Below, in pieces: positions 1 to 14,600 of a DNA stretch of 57,881 nt. The DNA is taken from NCBI RefSeq assembly GCF_000003605.2, contig NW_003156235.1, positions 394,882 to 452,762 of the forward strand, given 5' to 3'. Positions within the stretch are counted from its first letter, which is position 1. Every line of letters starts with the position of its first letter. The translations under genes were made by a program, and so were the position numbers. Below the pieces are notes generated by a model, which was given only the letters and a program-made list of their open reading frames with translations, did not search any database and was not told the origin of the DNA. This DNA is from Saccoglossus kowalevskii (taxonomy: Eukaryota > Hemichordata > Enteropneusta > Harrimaniidae).

Positions 1-1330
1 AGTTTATTAAAGTTTCGTGTATTTCACTGAAGTTGAGGAGTTCTCATGTACTCAACATAACACTTTAATATATATTTTTTTACTAAGATAGGTGGTTCTC
101 AATCTCTTTGAAACACCGTATTTTATTATTCTGAATAATTGAGTAATTTTCTAGGGCTAATAATTGTGATTGAGTCAAACGTAGCATCATCGTGGATCAT
201 TAACTTGTGGGGAATACGCCATCGCGGCGTCAATCGGTTTATTTTGACCAGCCACGTGCAATGCCTACATTAATGTAAATGACGCCTTGAATATCATAAC
301 AACTTCAATCACCCGTGGACAGCACCAATCGATCTGAGCTGGAAAATTGCCGGAGACGCATCTTTAATTTTCTGTAAAATAGGTCATCGCTGGAGGATGG
401 ATCTATTAAGCTAAGGGCTTCCCAATTAATTTGTTTTTTCCCGGCCTATGATAGCGACACTATATGTAAACATTATCGGATAAATCACAAACACAATTAC
501 TTTGAATCAATTTATTCACGAAAGTAATTTCTAAATTATATTGCTTAATGAGATTATTGATTTTTACTTCTATTTCTGTTAGCTAAGTGCAAAATGAGTG
601 TAATCATGATGTTGGTGGAAATAAAGGAATTCTTACAATTCAAAGGTTCTTTCCCTGAATCAGAATACTGAAATTTACACCACACGTGGCTATTCTGTAC
701 CCCGTATAGCGTTTTTCACATTTTTCTAATGGCGTGAAAGTTCGGAGATATGTGAGGCATTCCCGGCTTATCGTGAGTCACCGAGGAGCGTCATATGAGC
801 AATAGTCGAAGAATTCCGGTAAACAGCAGAAATCAAACGACAACGTTTATTTACAATGAACCCAATTTGCCCCAAGCCGGTTATGGTGCCGATGTGGGTC
901 CCCGGCGACGTACACAACGCGTGTAAAACACGTTGTTGACACAGAATTAGAACGCGCGACCACAGAAGCGTTTTAAACCAATGCAAGGCTTGGCATTCTT
1001 ACGAGTTTGCTGTGATCGCCGTTTTGCTTGGCCCGTCATGTTAATACAGGGTGGGCATATAAAGGAACTTTGTCGGCGTCGACGTTGATGTTGTCAATAA
1101 TTGTTTATGTGTGCTCGTAACTAAAATACTTTTTATTCAAACAATGTCAAACTCGGCTTTTCATTCGTCAGCATAAAATTGTTTGATTTTCATTTGAAAA
1201 AAACACACATTCAATTGTAATCAAACTTGTTGGCCATTTTGACTGTGTATGCCTCACTATTCATAAACTGAACACTGCGTTCAAGTGCTTCAGTGGATGC
1301 AGACACGGTCAACAGATTTGAACATATCAA
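1..1330. other. non-coding stretch
   Basis: AT-rich sequence with no reading frame that resembles a known protein and no repeat structure I can define. The only sizeable open frame here (about 768-986, minus) has no recognisable domain. Confidence 0.5.
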
Positions 1331-1494
1331 TTGAAGCGGGGGAGTCGTCACCTGCGCATGCGTCAGATGGCCATAGCGTGTCATTGTTTACGAACAAGCG
1401 TCTGCCCATGAGCCTTTGCGTTTTAGCATGTGTTGTTATCGTCGCTTGGGACTCAATTCCCGCGCGTGCACAGGTGACGACCCTCTCGCTTCAA
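1331..1494 (+). repeat. TTAA-ended MITE, family 1, copy 1
   Basis: A 164-bp element with terminal inverted repeats of about 27 bp (TTRAAGCGGGRGRGTCGTC and its complement). The left end reads TTGAAGCGGGGGAG and the right end CTCTCGCTTCAA, so the end tetranucleotides have drifted from TTAA. It has no coding capacity. Six further copies or fragments lie in this window (2889, 21176, 39355, 50299, 53305 and 53571). Confidence 0.85.
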
Positions 1495-2888
1495 ACGCAT
1501 TTAAGAACAATTTTAACAGAAAACGGATGGCATTTAAATAGAAAAACAACATGTTGACTAAAATCTCTGGCCAGATTCTGTCCATTTGATCAGAAATTTT
1601 CGAAAACAAATTATAGTAAATATATAAAACAAGCATAAGTGTGAGACATGATGGGGAAAGATATGTGTTGTTATGGCGTACCACAAAACTTATACACTGG
1701 ATGATTAAATTTAATTTGAAGTAAAATATCATTCTGGAGTTTCTAACATTCGTTGACATTAACAATTTGGACACCGTGATATCCAGCCTTATTACACCAT
1801 TAACAAATAAACAAACAAACTAACACTGCCATGTTAGCTAGCTAAACACATGGACCTCCTTGTTGCACATAACCCTCCCCCAATAGCTTACTGAATCAAC
1901 CAACACCGTACTATACACGTACAGGAGTGGGGAAATATATTCACAATTAATGTATATTGGAAATTATTATACATCTGTCACCATAACGCCATAAGTTACA
2001 GCGTGCCGTACATGGCTGCCATCAGGGTTTGACCGGACTCCACACAAAGAAGTTCGCTGATTCTGTTCTACTGTACTGTCTCAAGTTCGCGCATACTTTG
2101 AGGTATTCTCGTAATAACCTCATAGTATTCGAATTACAGCTTTCCTGATAGAGAAAATAGCAAAATATAAAATGTAAAAGTAGAACATCATGGATATTCC
2201 TTAGTTAACTGTGTACAAACTCCAAAGGCACTTTAAAATCGTTTTCCATCGATCATTCAACATAAACCTCAATAATTTATAACACACATAATGCAAAGTA
2301 CATACTTTCACTCACATTCTCAAAGAAAATTGTTATAATTTGGGTGTATTTTAAGACTGAATTTAAAATAATAATTTTGTTTATGTTTATGTTTGACCTC
2401 AACCCTGTGCCCATGGAGACAACATATTTTCACATTTTGTTCTGTTCTGTTCTGACCTGTTTGTTTGTTCATGGTATTATAATGCTGGACTTAAAGCTTG
2501 CAGTGGTGACTTATGGCCACGAACCTCATCAGCCTTTTCACATTAATGCATGAAATCACCAGCTGCAATTCGGTCGCTGATTGGCTTCACATGCTGTCAA
2601 TCATTTGGCAGATGTATGCTGTTGGAAAGAATTAAAAGATGATTAAATGGTCAAAGGATTAATGAGGTGTAATACTGCATATCAAATAAATTGCTGTTTT
2701 GACTAAACATTATTTGTCAAATTTTAGAACTGAAACTGAAATTTCTTTCTGCTATTTTAACACAATTTTATTGCATTATTAATAATAATTTAAGACACGC
2801 TTCAAAGACATCTCACTTTATTAGAAATCAACTGAATTATGGGTACATTGCACACTTTGTACACTTAGTATACAAAGTACATAACATG
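1495..2888. other. non-coding stretch
   Basis: No gene seen. A motif reading CGTAATAACCTCATAGTAT (about 2111-2131) recurs near 12812, so part of this may belong to an unnamed dispersed repeat. Confidence 0.4.
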
Positions 2889-3050
2889 AACCGGGAGGGT
2901 CGTCACCTGCGCACGCGCGGGAATTGTGTCCCAAGCGGCGATAACAACACACGCTAAAAACGCAAAGGCTCATGGGTAGACGCTTGTTTGTAAACAATGA
3001 CATGCTACGGACATCTGACGCATGCGCAGGTGACGACTCCCCCGCTTTAA
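2889..3050 (-). repeat. TTAA-ended MITE, family 1, copy 2
   Basis: About 162 bp, inverted relative to copy 1. It keeps both terminal inverted repeats and the same internal order, including the near-palindromic GGGAATT...CCC segment. The left terminus is eroded (GAACCGGGAGGG); the right terminus is CCCGCTTTAA. Confidence 0.85.
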
Positions 3051-6000
3051 ATAAAATATATAAACATAATTCTACTTAATGTCATATATCTGAATTATAT
3101 TGCCGCATATCGTAACTATTGGAACTTTGTTCACTGAAAATCTAGACCAAATAATAAATGTATGGATGGATACACACCAACTGACACTTTAATTTCTGGT
3201 ATTTGAATTCATAATTACAACAACATATCGTTTACTACACTTATCTAATTAAGAGATCTTGGGGAGCATATTACTAACATCTGGTTCTCATTATCAGAAG
3301 TATAAACGTCTTCATTCTTCCACTTATTTCTATGTTTAAAACATGTTTTATTTCAGCTAAATTTTACCCAATATCTTGGAAACTCGACTCTCGAAAATTG
3401 AACTTGGTTGACATTCCATAGTGATTGATATACTAGTAGTTCTTAGATCTGAAGAGGGGTAGATAAAAATGATTTGAGCTATTATAACAAGAAGAAGATA
3501 GTTTTAAGTGAAATTCAATCAATAACTTGGAAAATACACGAAGAACACTTTCAGAAACCAAACATGGCTGATTGTTAAAAAGACCACAGAAAGTAACATT
3601 ATACAATGTATTATAAATAGTATTTCTTTTTTCCAAAATTTATTTAAAGTATCCCCCTTAATGTTTCCATCTACATATATCTAAAAGTGTTTTTGGCGTC
3701 AGCTTTGATTTTTTTACTTTTTTTTTGGAAAGTAGATAAATTGGGTTGACCTCTGTCAGATTTTGTCATTCTATGATTATATTCAAACTGATATTTTTGT
3801 CATTTTGAGTAAACAATACTATAATCGACATCTTTTTTTGAAAACTACCAGCCAAATTGCCTGATATCCCTTTCATTGAATTATGCCAGCGGAACTGTGT
3901 CGACCAACAGCTCGCTTGTTTCGGTTATTTGTGTTTTCCGCACGCTGTGACAATATATTCCAATTTATGTTAAAGTAATATTGCTAGCATATGTATGCTT
4001 TTAAAAGTTGTCGTGGATCACCCATTCAAAAACTACCAACAAAGGGTAAGGTAACTAGAGTTTAACTATGTTTCTAGTTTGAATCGATCTCGACAGAAAC
4101 ATGAATAAATAAATCTCTAAAATTTGAAGCATATCTGAAATATTAGTGTATGTAATCACAATTTGACAGCATATCGTCCTTCGTTTCAAGAAAAGCTAAA
4201 CGAATGTATTCATACTCGTATTCAAATAGATGGGCCAATCAGATACTATTTAGAATTCTTGTTTTTCTAATAATGCAGGTTAATCAACGTCAATGTAATT
4301 ACGGTTTAGTCGATCATCACCGAGGTTATTCGGGGGACTACTAATCCATGTTTCATGGTCGTCCATACTGATGATGTGATCTCTGAGATAAGAGAACTTG
4401 AAGTAGCACAGCGTAGATTCAATAAACGGGAAAGGTTATCCGCCATTCTATGAATAAAAGAGTGCGCAGTGGTTGCGGGGTTTTGTGGCAGTACTACGCT
4501 GACCCGATCGCCTCATCGCTTGTAGCATAATGGATATACTAGTACATGCTTTCAAATGACGTCACTTCATGATCTGGCATAGCGAATTATATGTAGTTTT
4601 CCAACGCATATGCTACATACTTCATGCAATCATTACTACTAACCTGTCATTTGTTCGACGTCGATCCGCACCAAGAAACAGAACGTGCATCATTGATGAT
4701 AGGTCATTTAATCCTTTGCGATCGATCAACCGATCGATAGAGAGTATATATGGAGATTACATTATCGTATTGAGTTGTCTATGGAAGTACAATTACGAGA
4801 GAAAAATTAAGGTTTTATTTGCAACTCGACCGGGTCAACAATTATTCAAACGACTATTATCTCTTAAAAGTAAAAGGATTGTATTTGTACAAAGTTTTTT
4901 TTTTAAATTCAATAGCTAATATTTTCAATCTGTCATGAGTGCAAAGGGATTACGTTCGTGTGTATTGGGAACGCATTGGGCCCATTTTTGGTACACTGGG
5001 CCGGGTATACCGTCGTGCATGGAACGGCAAAGAAGAGTTCGAAGAACAGTTATTTTTCTCGCGTCGATGTAGCGGTAGCAGTGTTTGAACAGAGAGTACT
5101 GTAGTTTTCCCAACATAAGACAACACAGCTGTCAGAGAAAACTTTGGGAATCGTGCCGAGTTTCGGTGTCGACCCTCTATTAGGTCCAATATCGAGTTTA
5201 TTCCGGTAATTGTCGCCTCGAGCCCGACTGTTCAGATTTCGACTCGTGCCAAACCGATTCCGATGCTCGGTAACTGGCGAGATCTCTAATGTGAACGCCA
5301 CTAATGTCGCAAAATCGATTAGTCAAGAATGCTATTAGGAGAAAATCATGTTTTGAATGATTTGCAATGAACACAGTCCTTGAACAACCAAACCTAAGCG
5401 GTATATATTGTGAGACATGTTGTTCGTGGTTTCTCTACTCTTACTGATAAATTTAAAAAAACTGACTGTGGAGGAATGGAAGTTAGAACAAAACACAATT
5501 AGTTGACAGGGTAAATGAAACTCACGTTCACTCTAGCTAATATGGAGGAATGAATTCCCAGGGTAGGCAGTTTTCAATCAAATCGTGTATATTGTTAATG
5601 GATACACTCATTCACCTGTTATACTTTAACCCTATCAAGTAACAAATGACAGTTGTTTATGAAGGCTGTTAATTTGATATTAACAGCAAAATTTATAGCG
5701 TGAGACCATAGTATCGCGAGAACGAATGTAACCGCGCGTGATGTTCACAGTCTCACGACCATAAATAAATAACATATTTGTTTTTCGAGTGGAAAATAAA
5801 AATAATACTTTACAAGAACACTGAAAAAATAACTCGACATTGCAATTATCGACAAGAAAACAAATCTTTAGTTTGCAATATGAAACCTTTACTCAATGAC
5901 ATCCTATGTTTTACTAAAATTACGAAATGTTGGTAATTTCAGGATAGTGCATTTATTGAGTAGGCTCATCGCTATCATAAATGGGAAAGATGGCAATTCC

Positions 6001-8410
6001 ATTACGCCGATGCATAACGTCGACATGTCTTTTGTTTCCATTTGAAATGTTAATCCAATAAAAGGAAAGTTGCTGCAAGATCGATCTGATAACAAATGTC
6101 CCGTAGCCAATATGGCTGACAACACATCTGTACATGAATTACTTGATTGATTGATTATTTGATTGACAGGATGTCTTTAAGACAACTGAGCTTTAATTGC
6201 GCATTCCCTGCAATCTGTCTAGCTGAGAGTGTGGTGGCGGTGTGATACGCGATAACGATCTCACGCGAATGGAAGAAGTCACGCGAATTTCAAGATAATC
6301 AAAGAATCACAACAAACTTTCATAAATTATAATGCAAATTATTGTTTCTGTGATTAATAGTGTACATCTGAAGTAGTTTTTAAGAGTGGCTCGCCTCGCG
6401 TGTTTGAATACGGCGATATTCTCGCTCTTTTGTTTCTGTTTGCGTAATTGAACTTTTCCAAGCGTTTGGTTAGAACTACGTTCGATTGACGCGCACAGAG
6501 AGTTCGCTTCTCGCGAGATCTTCGTCGCATAACCACTTTGCCATAAACAATGTTCATTGCCATGTTTTTAATTGACATCAGTCATTAGTCGCTCAAAATA
6601 TCACTGCGTCTATGAAGCCTACAATACAATATATTTGGCTCCCTAGTTTGGCCGGATCGTTAATCCAATCATTAGTTGAACGGTTCATATTAAGAAATTA
6701 AATTAATTATATTATTCACCAGTACAGTTCTTTTCTCCAAGTCATTTGAACACAATTAAATAAAGCGGAAGGTTAAGAGTAAATTATATTACTCTGTCTT
6801 ATATTGTACATGTAATTAAGAGGTTAATTTTTCCAATGTGAACTGGAAGACTTGATTGGTTAAACAAAGTATCAGTGGCACCGCCTTTCCACCAATCAGA
6901 ATGCCTTATCTGCACTGATCTTCCCGAACTGTAATCTAACAAATGCGATACGCGTTTCCGCGACTGATCAGAATGATGTACACCCAAGGAACGCACGCCG
7001 ATCGTTATGAATTCTGTACATGTTTTACAACCTGAAGAACCCACATTGCAGAATATTCATTAATTTTAATCTTGCCCGTATCTGCGTACATGGAATGAAA
7101 ATTATATGAGGGGTAAACACTGTCCTCATTGTTGTCGGCCTAGTTCGATTTTGTATATTTTTCAAGATTAAATTTCACTTCAAATTTTATTCTAGTGGTT
7201 ACAATAATTTATAATATTATAATATAACAGTAACACATTTGTGAATTTAATCGATCACTAAAAAACGTCAATCAAGTTTAATTTTGGTGTAACTATGAAG
7301 TGCAATTTTCAAGATATGGGGTAAAAAGTGATTGAAATAAGTTCAAAATATTTTTAAACGTAGAAATAGGTAAATCGAAACATTGTTTTTATTATAAATA
7401 AAAAGAAGACAAGTGTAGTTTTTCTGCATTTTTTTAAAATCTGGCTAGTATTTTATTTTGCTTATATATATTACTGTACTATTTTTTGGGAACATTTATA
7501 CAATTCATGTAATATTATTTTATAGAGGACACGAGGATTAATACAGGACATGTACGTAATATTAATTGGAGAACATGCTTGTTTTAATTTGTCTTGCCAA
7601 TTGTTTTTCAGATATGTTGCTGTATATTCAGTTTATTTTTAGAACCTTTTATGTAATTCATGCTATAGTAATATTATGAGAGACATTGAGATTAATGCAG
7701 TGCATATAGTATTATTTTAGAAAAATGTAAATATGATCATTGTACTTGCTTATAATTGTTCACCCCTAAATTTTAGCCAATATTATTGCATTGTTTTATA
7801 CTCTTATACTCGTTTTTGCCCTACAAGAAAAAGACTGTTTATCATTAGTTTGTATCCATCTATCTATTGTTTGTTATTTAATCTAGATCCTCAATGTGCA
7901 AGGTTGTAATAGTTTCCCTATGTTTTACTTATTTATCACATTGGGGGGAAAGTGTTCTTGTTTCCGTTTCTGCGACACACATTTGATAATCCAAATCTTT
8001 CGTGTGCTTGTGTATACGAAGTATTTGTACTACTTTTCGATGCACTATATTGTTATTTTGACCACTTATCACAGTGTCATTGTCCCAGTTCATTGATGGC
8101 CGAGTTGATAATGTACCCGATTTCTTGGCGAGTGAATTGGTATCATCATTTACAGTTTGACACCGCGCGAAACCTAATTAAATTTCACCATGACCAACAT
8201 TATCATCCAAATGGTCCGTATACGAACTACTGCAGTGAAAACAATAAATTGACGCAGCTCGACGTGAATCGTCTTCACTTCAGACCGCTAACAGAAGTGG
8301 TCCAATCTGTGCTCGCCATCGTCGCTTGTGGAAACTGTTACGTAGGAAGCCGAGCAGCCACCGACTTTGAATAATGTATTTCTACAAAGTGTTACAAAAC
8401 GCTCAATTTC
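3051..8410. other. gene-free AT-rich region
   Basis: More than 5 kb with no exon I can support. Short open frames occur but none shows a domain, conserved motif or consistent splice signals. An ATG-free open frame over about 8090-8374 (+) is the longest, and its product is unrecognised. Confidence 0.45.
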
Positions 8411-8411
8411 G

Positions 8412-8525
8412 CGGCCCCCCTATTTTTAACAAATAACAAGGCTTCGCGCCATCGGCGCTCGCGAACTTGGCCTTCGGCCAACTTATCGCCCCCCCCCCCA
8501 TTCCAGAATCCTAGATCCGCCCCTG
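8412..8525. mobile_element. hAT-type element terminus (one end only)
   Basis: The segment ends at 8525 with CCTAGATCCGCCCCTG, whose complement CAGGGGCGGATCTAGG is a typical hAT superfamily terminal repeat. Just inside lie a perfect hairpin (TTGGCC-TTC-GGCCAA, 8467-8481), an imperfect GC-rich hairpin and a C run. No matching second end or transposase is visible, so this is a truncated end or a small non-autonomous copy. Confidence 0.55.
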
Positions 8526-10650
8526 GGGGGGTACATTACCACATGTATAATTTCGAGTATAATTTCCTACTAGTGTGTCGAAGTTAGGAAAAATAATATA
8601 TATCTCCAGTGGATTTTATTAAATTATACTTCTAGGGATTTATAAGCTTTCTTGGCTCAAATTATCTTATCTCGCTTTTCTATATGAGGCATTCTCATCA
8701 CGAACATTACAGCCATTGTACTTTTAATATTAACACATACAACCTTCTGTCAATACCTTTGCGTGACAAAATTGTGTATTTATACCAAAAAAAATCATTA
8801 TTGTTGAAGGTCATTGATAAGCGGAGCTTCTATTCAGTAAATAGGCGCTACCCGTGATGACACAAGACTACTAACTTTAGCTACCGAACAACCTTCCTCG
8901 TGACGCCTTTCTCGGCCGACGTTGTCTGGCTTGTCTGACCCGTCTCGGCGACGCAATTACATTATCCGAAAAACAAACAACTCTGGAAACCCACGCGTTG
9001 CCTCCAGAATGATGTTATTAAGCGACCATTAAAAGGGAATACCAGATATATCATCTTGTTACATGAATAGCTAGAGCTTGATTTTATCCCTATAGTCGGG
9101 TACATCACGTGACGTGAAATATTTGCATAGTATGCGCCTGCTCGTCCGAAGTAAAAAACACGACCGCCCAACCCCGGAAGATCGATTTATAACACCAGGC
9201 CATATATGAACAGGAGAAACTGGCTTGCGCATGTAGTGAATTCACTCTCTCCTGACATCTTATTAGTAGACATCAACGGTGAATAACAAGTGAGGGGGGA
9301 GAAAGTGAATGGCATAAATGGAGCATGGTGTGTTTTTATTTCGAAACCCCTGGTCTTGGTTGTATACCTAAGTCGTTGTATTATGGAGGTAAAAGACAGT
9401 GTCTTTTACCTCCATGCATGCATTAATCGTTTACTGTTATGTTTTTCAATGTAGTGTTAGTTTGTTTTGATTGTAGTTGTTTGTGGTAAAAAACTAACAT
9501 TTTTCTATGCGACTTTTGTTTAATGATCTACAGTTTAGTGTGTTATTTCCACCTTTCAATAGATGGTATCCTAAATAATCCGTACATTATCAAAAACACG
9601 TAACAGTAAAATCTTTCAGTGCGTACGTAACAATTACCTGAAAAAAATGAAAAAAAAGAGATTCTAATTTATCTTTTCTCGAGAACCAGGAACAGCTGAT
9701 ATATTTTGATGTTAGTGCCACATATATATTGTGCCCTGAAACGTAGCCACCACGCATGTACTGAGCTATGTATGTTAAATATGTTCTGTGCGATACTAGT
9801 ATTAGCAATGAAGCGGTATATACTCGCGTTGAACGTAAACCACCAAATACGTGGGAGACACGACTCGCCTTTTATGTTACTATGTAACACGTATTCTCAT
9901 AATTGTAGATATGTTCACTGATTTCACTTCCAATGCGAATATAGTTGGCGGTGCTGAGTAGTGCTATGATGATGTGCATTCATACTACAGCAACCCAATT
10001 CTTTGTCATAGGCTTAGTCAATTCGTACGTGCTTTTTAGCTATCTGTCATGTTTCTGCGTGATAATCAAAGTCTTGAGTATCACGTTAATAGTTGGCCGC
10101 TCTTATTAGCGCCATTGTTCTGACAGAGCGCTGACTGACTGCTGAATATATAATGGACCTGTATTTGTATAGTTCAACTATCTAAACAATAAAGGGAAAA
10201 TGTGGCAAGGGATATAGCAAATCGTCTTACGGGGTCTCCCGGGACCCGACCTTTCATAATGCCCCGGTGGACTCTGTGCGTATCAGATGATCGGGTCACG
10301 GATGGAAGGCGAGCAAGTAGGAAGGATAATCAGACGACGTCGCCATCCAGCGTGGCTTCCACGTACATACTCAGTCGTGAGATTGACGGGCTATAATGGT
10401 CATAAAATATGAGAACAGTCTCGTGACTTGGGGTTTGTCTTTGAATAACATGCGGAGGATAAATTAATCAGATATAAATAATGTCCAAGTTATCCTCTCA
10501 ACAAATTGCTTGAGTGACTGTCTGACGTCTATCTACAGTACTCTTAGCGGGGAACACGGTCAAGGCTCTATGATGTAAAAATCGTTTATCTGCACCATAA
10601 ATGATAATTAGGCGAGGGGTGTCATCTGTGGAACGGTACACTTCTACAGT
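8526..10650. other. gene-free region
   Basis: No supported gene. It contains the perfect palindrome at 9383-9415 and a GC-richer patch at about 10200-10390 whose open frame is unrecognised. Confidence 0.4.
9383..9415. repeat. 33-nt perfect palindrome
   Basis: Two 16-bp arms, ATGGAGGTAAAAGACA and its exact complement, flank a single central G. Transcribed from either strand it would give a perfect hairpin. It looks like two transposon termini joined head to head or a tiny foldback element, but no second copy is seen in the window. Confidence 0.8.
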
Positions 10651-10654
10651 TGAC

Positions 10655-11690
10655 CTTGTTTGATTTTCAAACCAGATTTGATAATGTTTGATAATGTTTC
10701 TTCGTGGGAATAAATTCAGTGAACGAACCGTACCCCTGGTGATTTAATTTGCTTTTGAAATTGTGGATGTGTGAGTTCGCAATGCTGAATAGATCTTTTC
10801 TGAGATCCTGGTATTTATTGAATTTGATAAGATAATGTGTTTCATCTTCCCCCTGGTTTTGATTACACATGTCACAAAGTCTGTCATTCAGAGAGATTCT
10901 TTTGTGGTACACAGATTTAATTTTAAGAGTGTGGTCATTCAGCCGGAATTTGGAAAGACAAACCGTATTCTGTATTTAAATAGTTTTGTAAGATTATATG
11001 CTTCCAGGACAATATTGAGTTGAAACGTTCTGTAGATTTTGAGTTTTATTGTAATAGTTGATGCTCTGTTGTCGTTGTCGATGTCAGTTTTCCGGTGAAA
11101 TAAATGACTGTTAGAGATTATTGTATTGTTTGGTATTTGGAATGAATTTATTTTATTTGATGAGTAAATTGGATGTATGTGCTTGGTGTTATTTGGCAAA
11201 ATTATTTTCAAAATAATTATTATATAAGCTTCCTATAACTCTGGTTGTTTAGCTTTGGATTTTGTTTTGTTGTAAAATACATCATTTTTGAAACGCATAA
11301 CAGAAATCTAGAGAAACTACTATTAATTTGTTCGATTGAGAATGAGTTTTATTATCAAAGACATTACTGTCATAAACAAAAATCGGTCTGATAAGTGTAT
11401 CAAAAGATTTAGTGAAAATGTTGAATACTGTAATTTTGATTAAAGCCAATTTTTTGTTTTTAATGCCAAAAGTGTTTTTTGTGCTTCCTTTTAAATATGT
11501 TTTAGTCACAGTTTACTATTAGCACTGATCTTCAAGCATAGATAATTGTGAAATTCTAACCGTTCATCGAAGAAAATGAATATGTCACTGTCTAAATATC
11601 TATCTGATTTATCGAAAATTAACACTTTGGTTTTATAAGTGCCGTGTTGGTATACAAGGAATGTTTGCCAAGACTAGCTTGCGGATCTAA
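10655..11690 (-). mobile_element. degenerate non-LTR retrotransposon, RT C-terminal part
   Basis: Reading the minus strand, consecutive frames show in order: a KTKVLIFDKS segment (about 11620, typical of the RT region downstream of the catalytic site), SFDTLIRPIFVYDSNVF (about 11370, like the family's FD.L..P...YG.E.W segment), and HKRISLNDRLCDMC followed by GEDETHYLIK and YQDLRKDL (10900-10780). The last stretch is the Cys-containing C-terminal region found after the RT domain of many LINE proteins. The fragments lie in different frames with stops between them, so this is a dead copy. The catalytic Asp-Asp motif is not visible. Identification rests on motif order from memory, not alignment. 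Confidence 0.65.
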
Positions 11691-14600
11691 TTCTCTAAAG
11701 TGGGTGGTTCACATGTAGCAATGAGGTAAATAAGGTTTAGCCCTGAGTTATTAGAATTAAATTTCTCTGATAACCCATCTATATAATTATTAACTTTATT
11801 ATTCACTTTACTATATATATATTTTAATGATGTTATACATTTTACTAGTGATACCATACTAATATAGTTGTGAGCAAATGCCATTGTGTCAAGCACCGTC
11901 AAAGGCCTCTTCTTCAAATCAATAAAACGTATATTGACTACTTTTATGCCAATTTTAATAGCTACAGAAACCTAAATTTTAGTCTTCAAATATGGATGGA
12001 TGGGTGAATGGAATATGTTTTGAGTGTAAAATATCTGTGAACATATCACCCTACTACTGCATTTGTACAGAGCGGTGTTGGTTGGTTCAGTTATTTTGTA
12101 GCATGGATCTCTATTATTATTATTAGTTGCCCTGACGGTGATTGACATGGATAATTTGTTCAGGGGTATTAACATGCGGGGCATTGTCTTTTACTCAACT
12201 AGGGTATAGCTATGGCGTGACGTGACAATGTGATTCAAATATATCATATATGCTGCTTCTTCCACTTGATTTGTGTTGATAAACAGTAATTTTTAACGCA
12301 ATGCGCTACTTCAACGAACAGAAAACTTGAATTTTAGAGTTCCCCTCGTATGTTTCATGCACCTGATAAAAACACTAACATAGAATTATATTTTCCATTT
12401 GCTATTTATTTAATTATACAATTTTCATTAGCATTGTCAATAATTAAAGATGTATTTCTATGAATAGGGCATACATGATTGTATTTTGTCTCAATGTCAC
12501 ACTTAATAAGTGTTAATATCATCACGGTATATTCAGTTTCGTGCAATAAACATTCGCCATTATACCACATGTGTAGCCTGCTGGGTAATGTACCACCCGT
12601 TGATTTTGAAACGCTTGAACTATAACAGATCATCGCTAGCTACTGTAATTGGAGAACAGTACATATTATTAACTATTGTACTTTTCCAAATATACAGATC
12701 CGATCTCTGGGGTCCGATTTTCCGTGGGGTTTTTATAGCTGTCATCCCCATCACATTTATAATACAAGCAGGAGTATAATATATCTCCCACGCGTCTGCC
12801 GATACGTATTTTCGTAATAACCTCATAGTATGTTGTTGTCAATATGAATCTAACATGTTTCATGTTGTGACTTTATGCTAAGGTCAATATGAACCTATGC
12901 TGTATTATGTTGCAACGTATTATAAGTCATTAATTTGCTATTATGAACATATGAGTGTTGCGGCCATTATGAGCACACAATGTTTTAATTTATCACATCT
13001 CACTGTTGGTACGTATGATGTGATTGGCTAAGACCCAATTACGTGTGTATCGTGATAAAATAAATGTTCCTTCGGGCAATATCACATTTTTTTGCCTGCC
13101 CTCACAAACATGTGTTATTGTTGAAATATTATTTAAATTTAATGAACACATGATGCAGAATGTTTTGGCATGATGAATCTGTAATGTCGTGTGATGTGGC
13201 ATTTATGGGGAGGTAATAAAAAAACTGTGATATTATTAACTTGCGTGTGTTAATCAACCCCTCAACGCATACACACACACAATATGGGTATTATGTTAAC
13301 TGGTTGAAGCGCCAGTTCTTACTTGGAGCCATGATTGAAAGATTTGCATATTTTGAATGCCATCATTTTTTTATGTATTTTTCTATATTTTGGGGTAATA
13401 ATTTTGGACCCAATAAATATCCTATCGGCAATACATCTTGACCAAAATTATATTAATATTATGTAGGTTTAAAATTTGTAATGGTGAGAAATGGTTAAAT
13501 ATGTTGTTACAATACAGCCATCAACAGATATAAGTAATTCTGTTATAATTTATGACTAATATTACACTACTGAAATATTACATCGCCAGTACGCTCCCCA
13601 CTGAGTCATCAATCTATTCTGTACTCTTGAGTGGTAAAACTATCGTACCCCGTCTGTCACGTATAGAAGATGTAGATATAATTATTGGTTCGGTCGTTGT
13701 CAACTGCCATGTTATTTAGTTAACTAACTAATCCAAGTTCGGGACTGCTGTACATCTATACAATTTAATATAAACAAAAGCGGACGCTCATTTTTTGTCT
13801 TCTTGCGTTTAACATCGAACTGTCAATGGCGGGTTGAAATGAAATATAGTACTCCTGGTAATTGTTGCCTTCAATGGGATAACTGATGTCCTCTCTCGAC
13901 GTCAATTATCATATCATATTTTTGTAGCATTGTGTTCATTGGAACTGTATGTTTCGTAGCATTGTGTTCATTGGAACTGTAAGATCAAGAGCCATGGAAC
14001 CTACAATTTACCATGTCTGCTGACAGGTGCACAATCAGAACACGCGCCATCTTGAGTAGGTTATTTTTACTATCAGTTAACAAGGCGGCAGACAATTTCG
14101 TACCGAAAGGTTCATTCATCCGTGATTGAATTGATTGAATATCAGGTTCAGTCCAATAACTGTCTTTCTCTCCGGTGAAATGGTACACGGAACACCACTG
14201 TTTATTGCTACGCATGATCAAACCGTATTAAATGTTGAATGTTGATGACCTTTCACAGTGATAATGGATTTTATTGAGAAAGTACGTGTCGTATAAGGGA
14301 AGAAATTAAGTCACCCGGCGTGAATATACATCCACTTGATGCTGTACACGAACCACGGCGATGGCACAACGTACGTGTTAGCAGTGCGACTCTGCTGTGT
14401 ATATGACTTCATCGCACTGGTAAAAAGCTATTATTTCAAGGCACGAGTAAAATACGTTCCAGTGTCATAGTGTGACCGCGTTCAGCCCTCATTTAACATT
14501 TACCAATTACAGATATACATATGTTTACATATGGTCGATGGCTCGAGTGATTACATAATGCTCTCTCGCCTCAGCGGGGATCACATAAGGTCAGCTGTGA

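Noticed and set aside
860-960. Possible relative of MITE family 2 (shared CGACGTACA.AACGCGTGTAAA)
   Set aside because: The similarity covers only about 25 bases and no inverted termini are present.
8090-8374. Open frame with a protein-like C-terminal half
   Set aside because: No family recognised, no in-frame ATG start supported by context, and no splice partner found.
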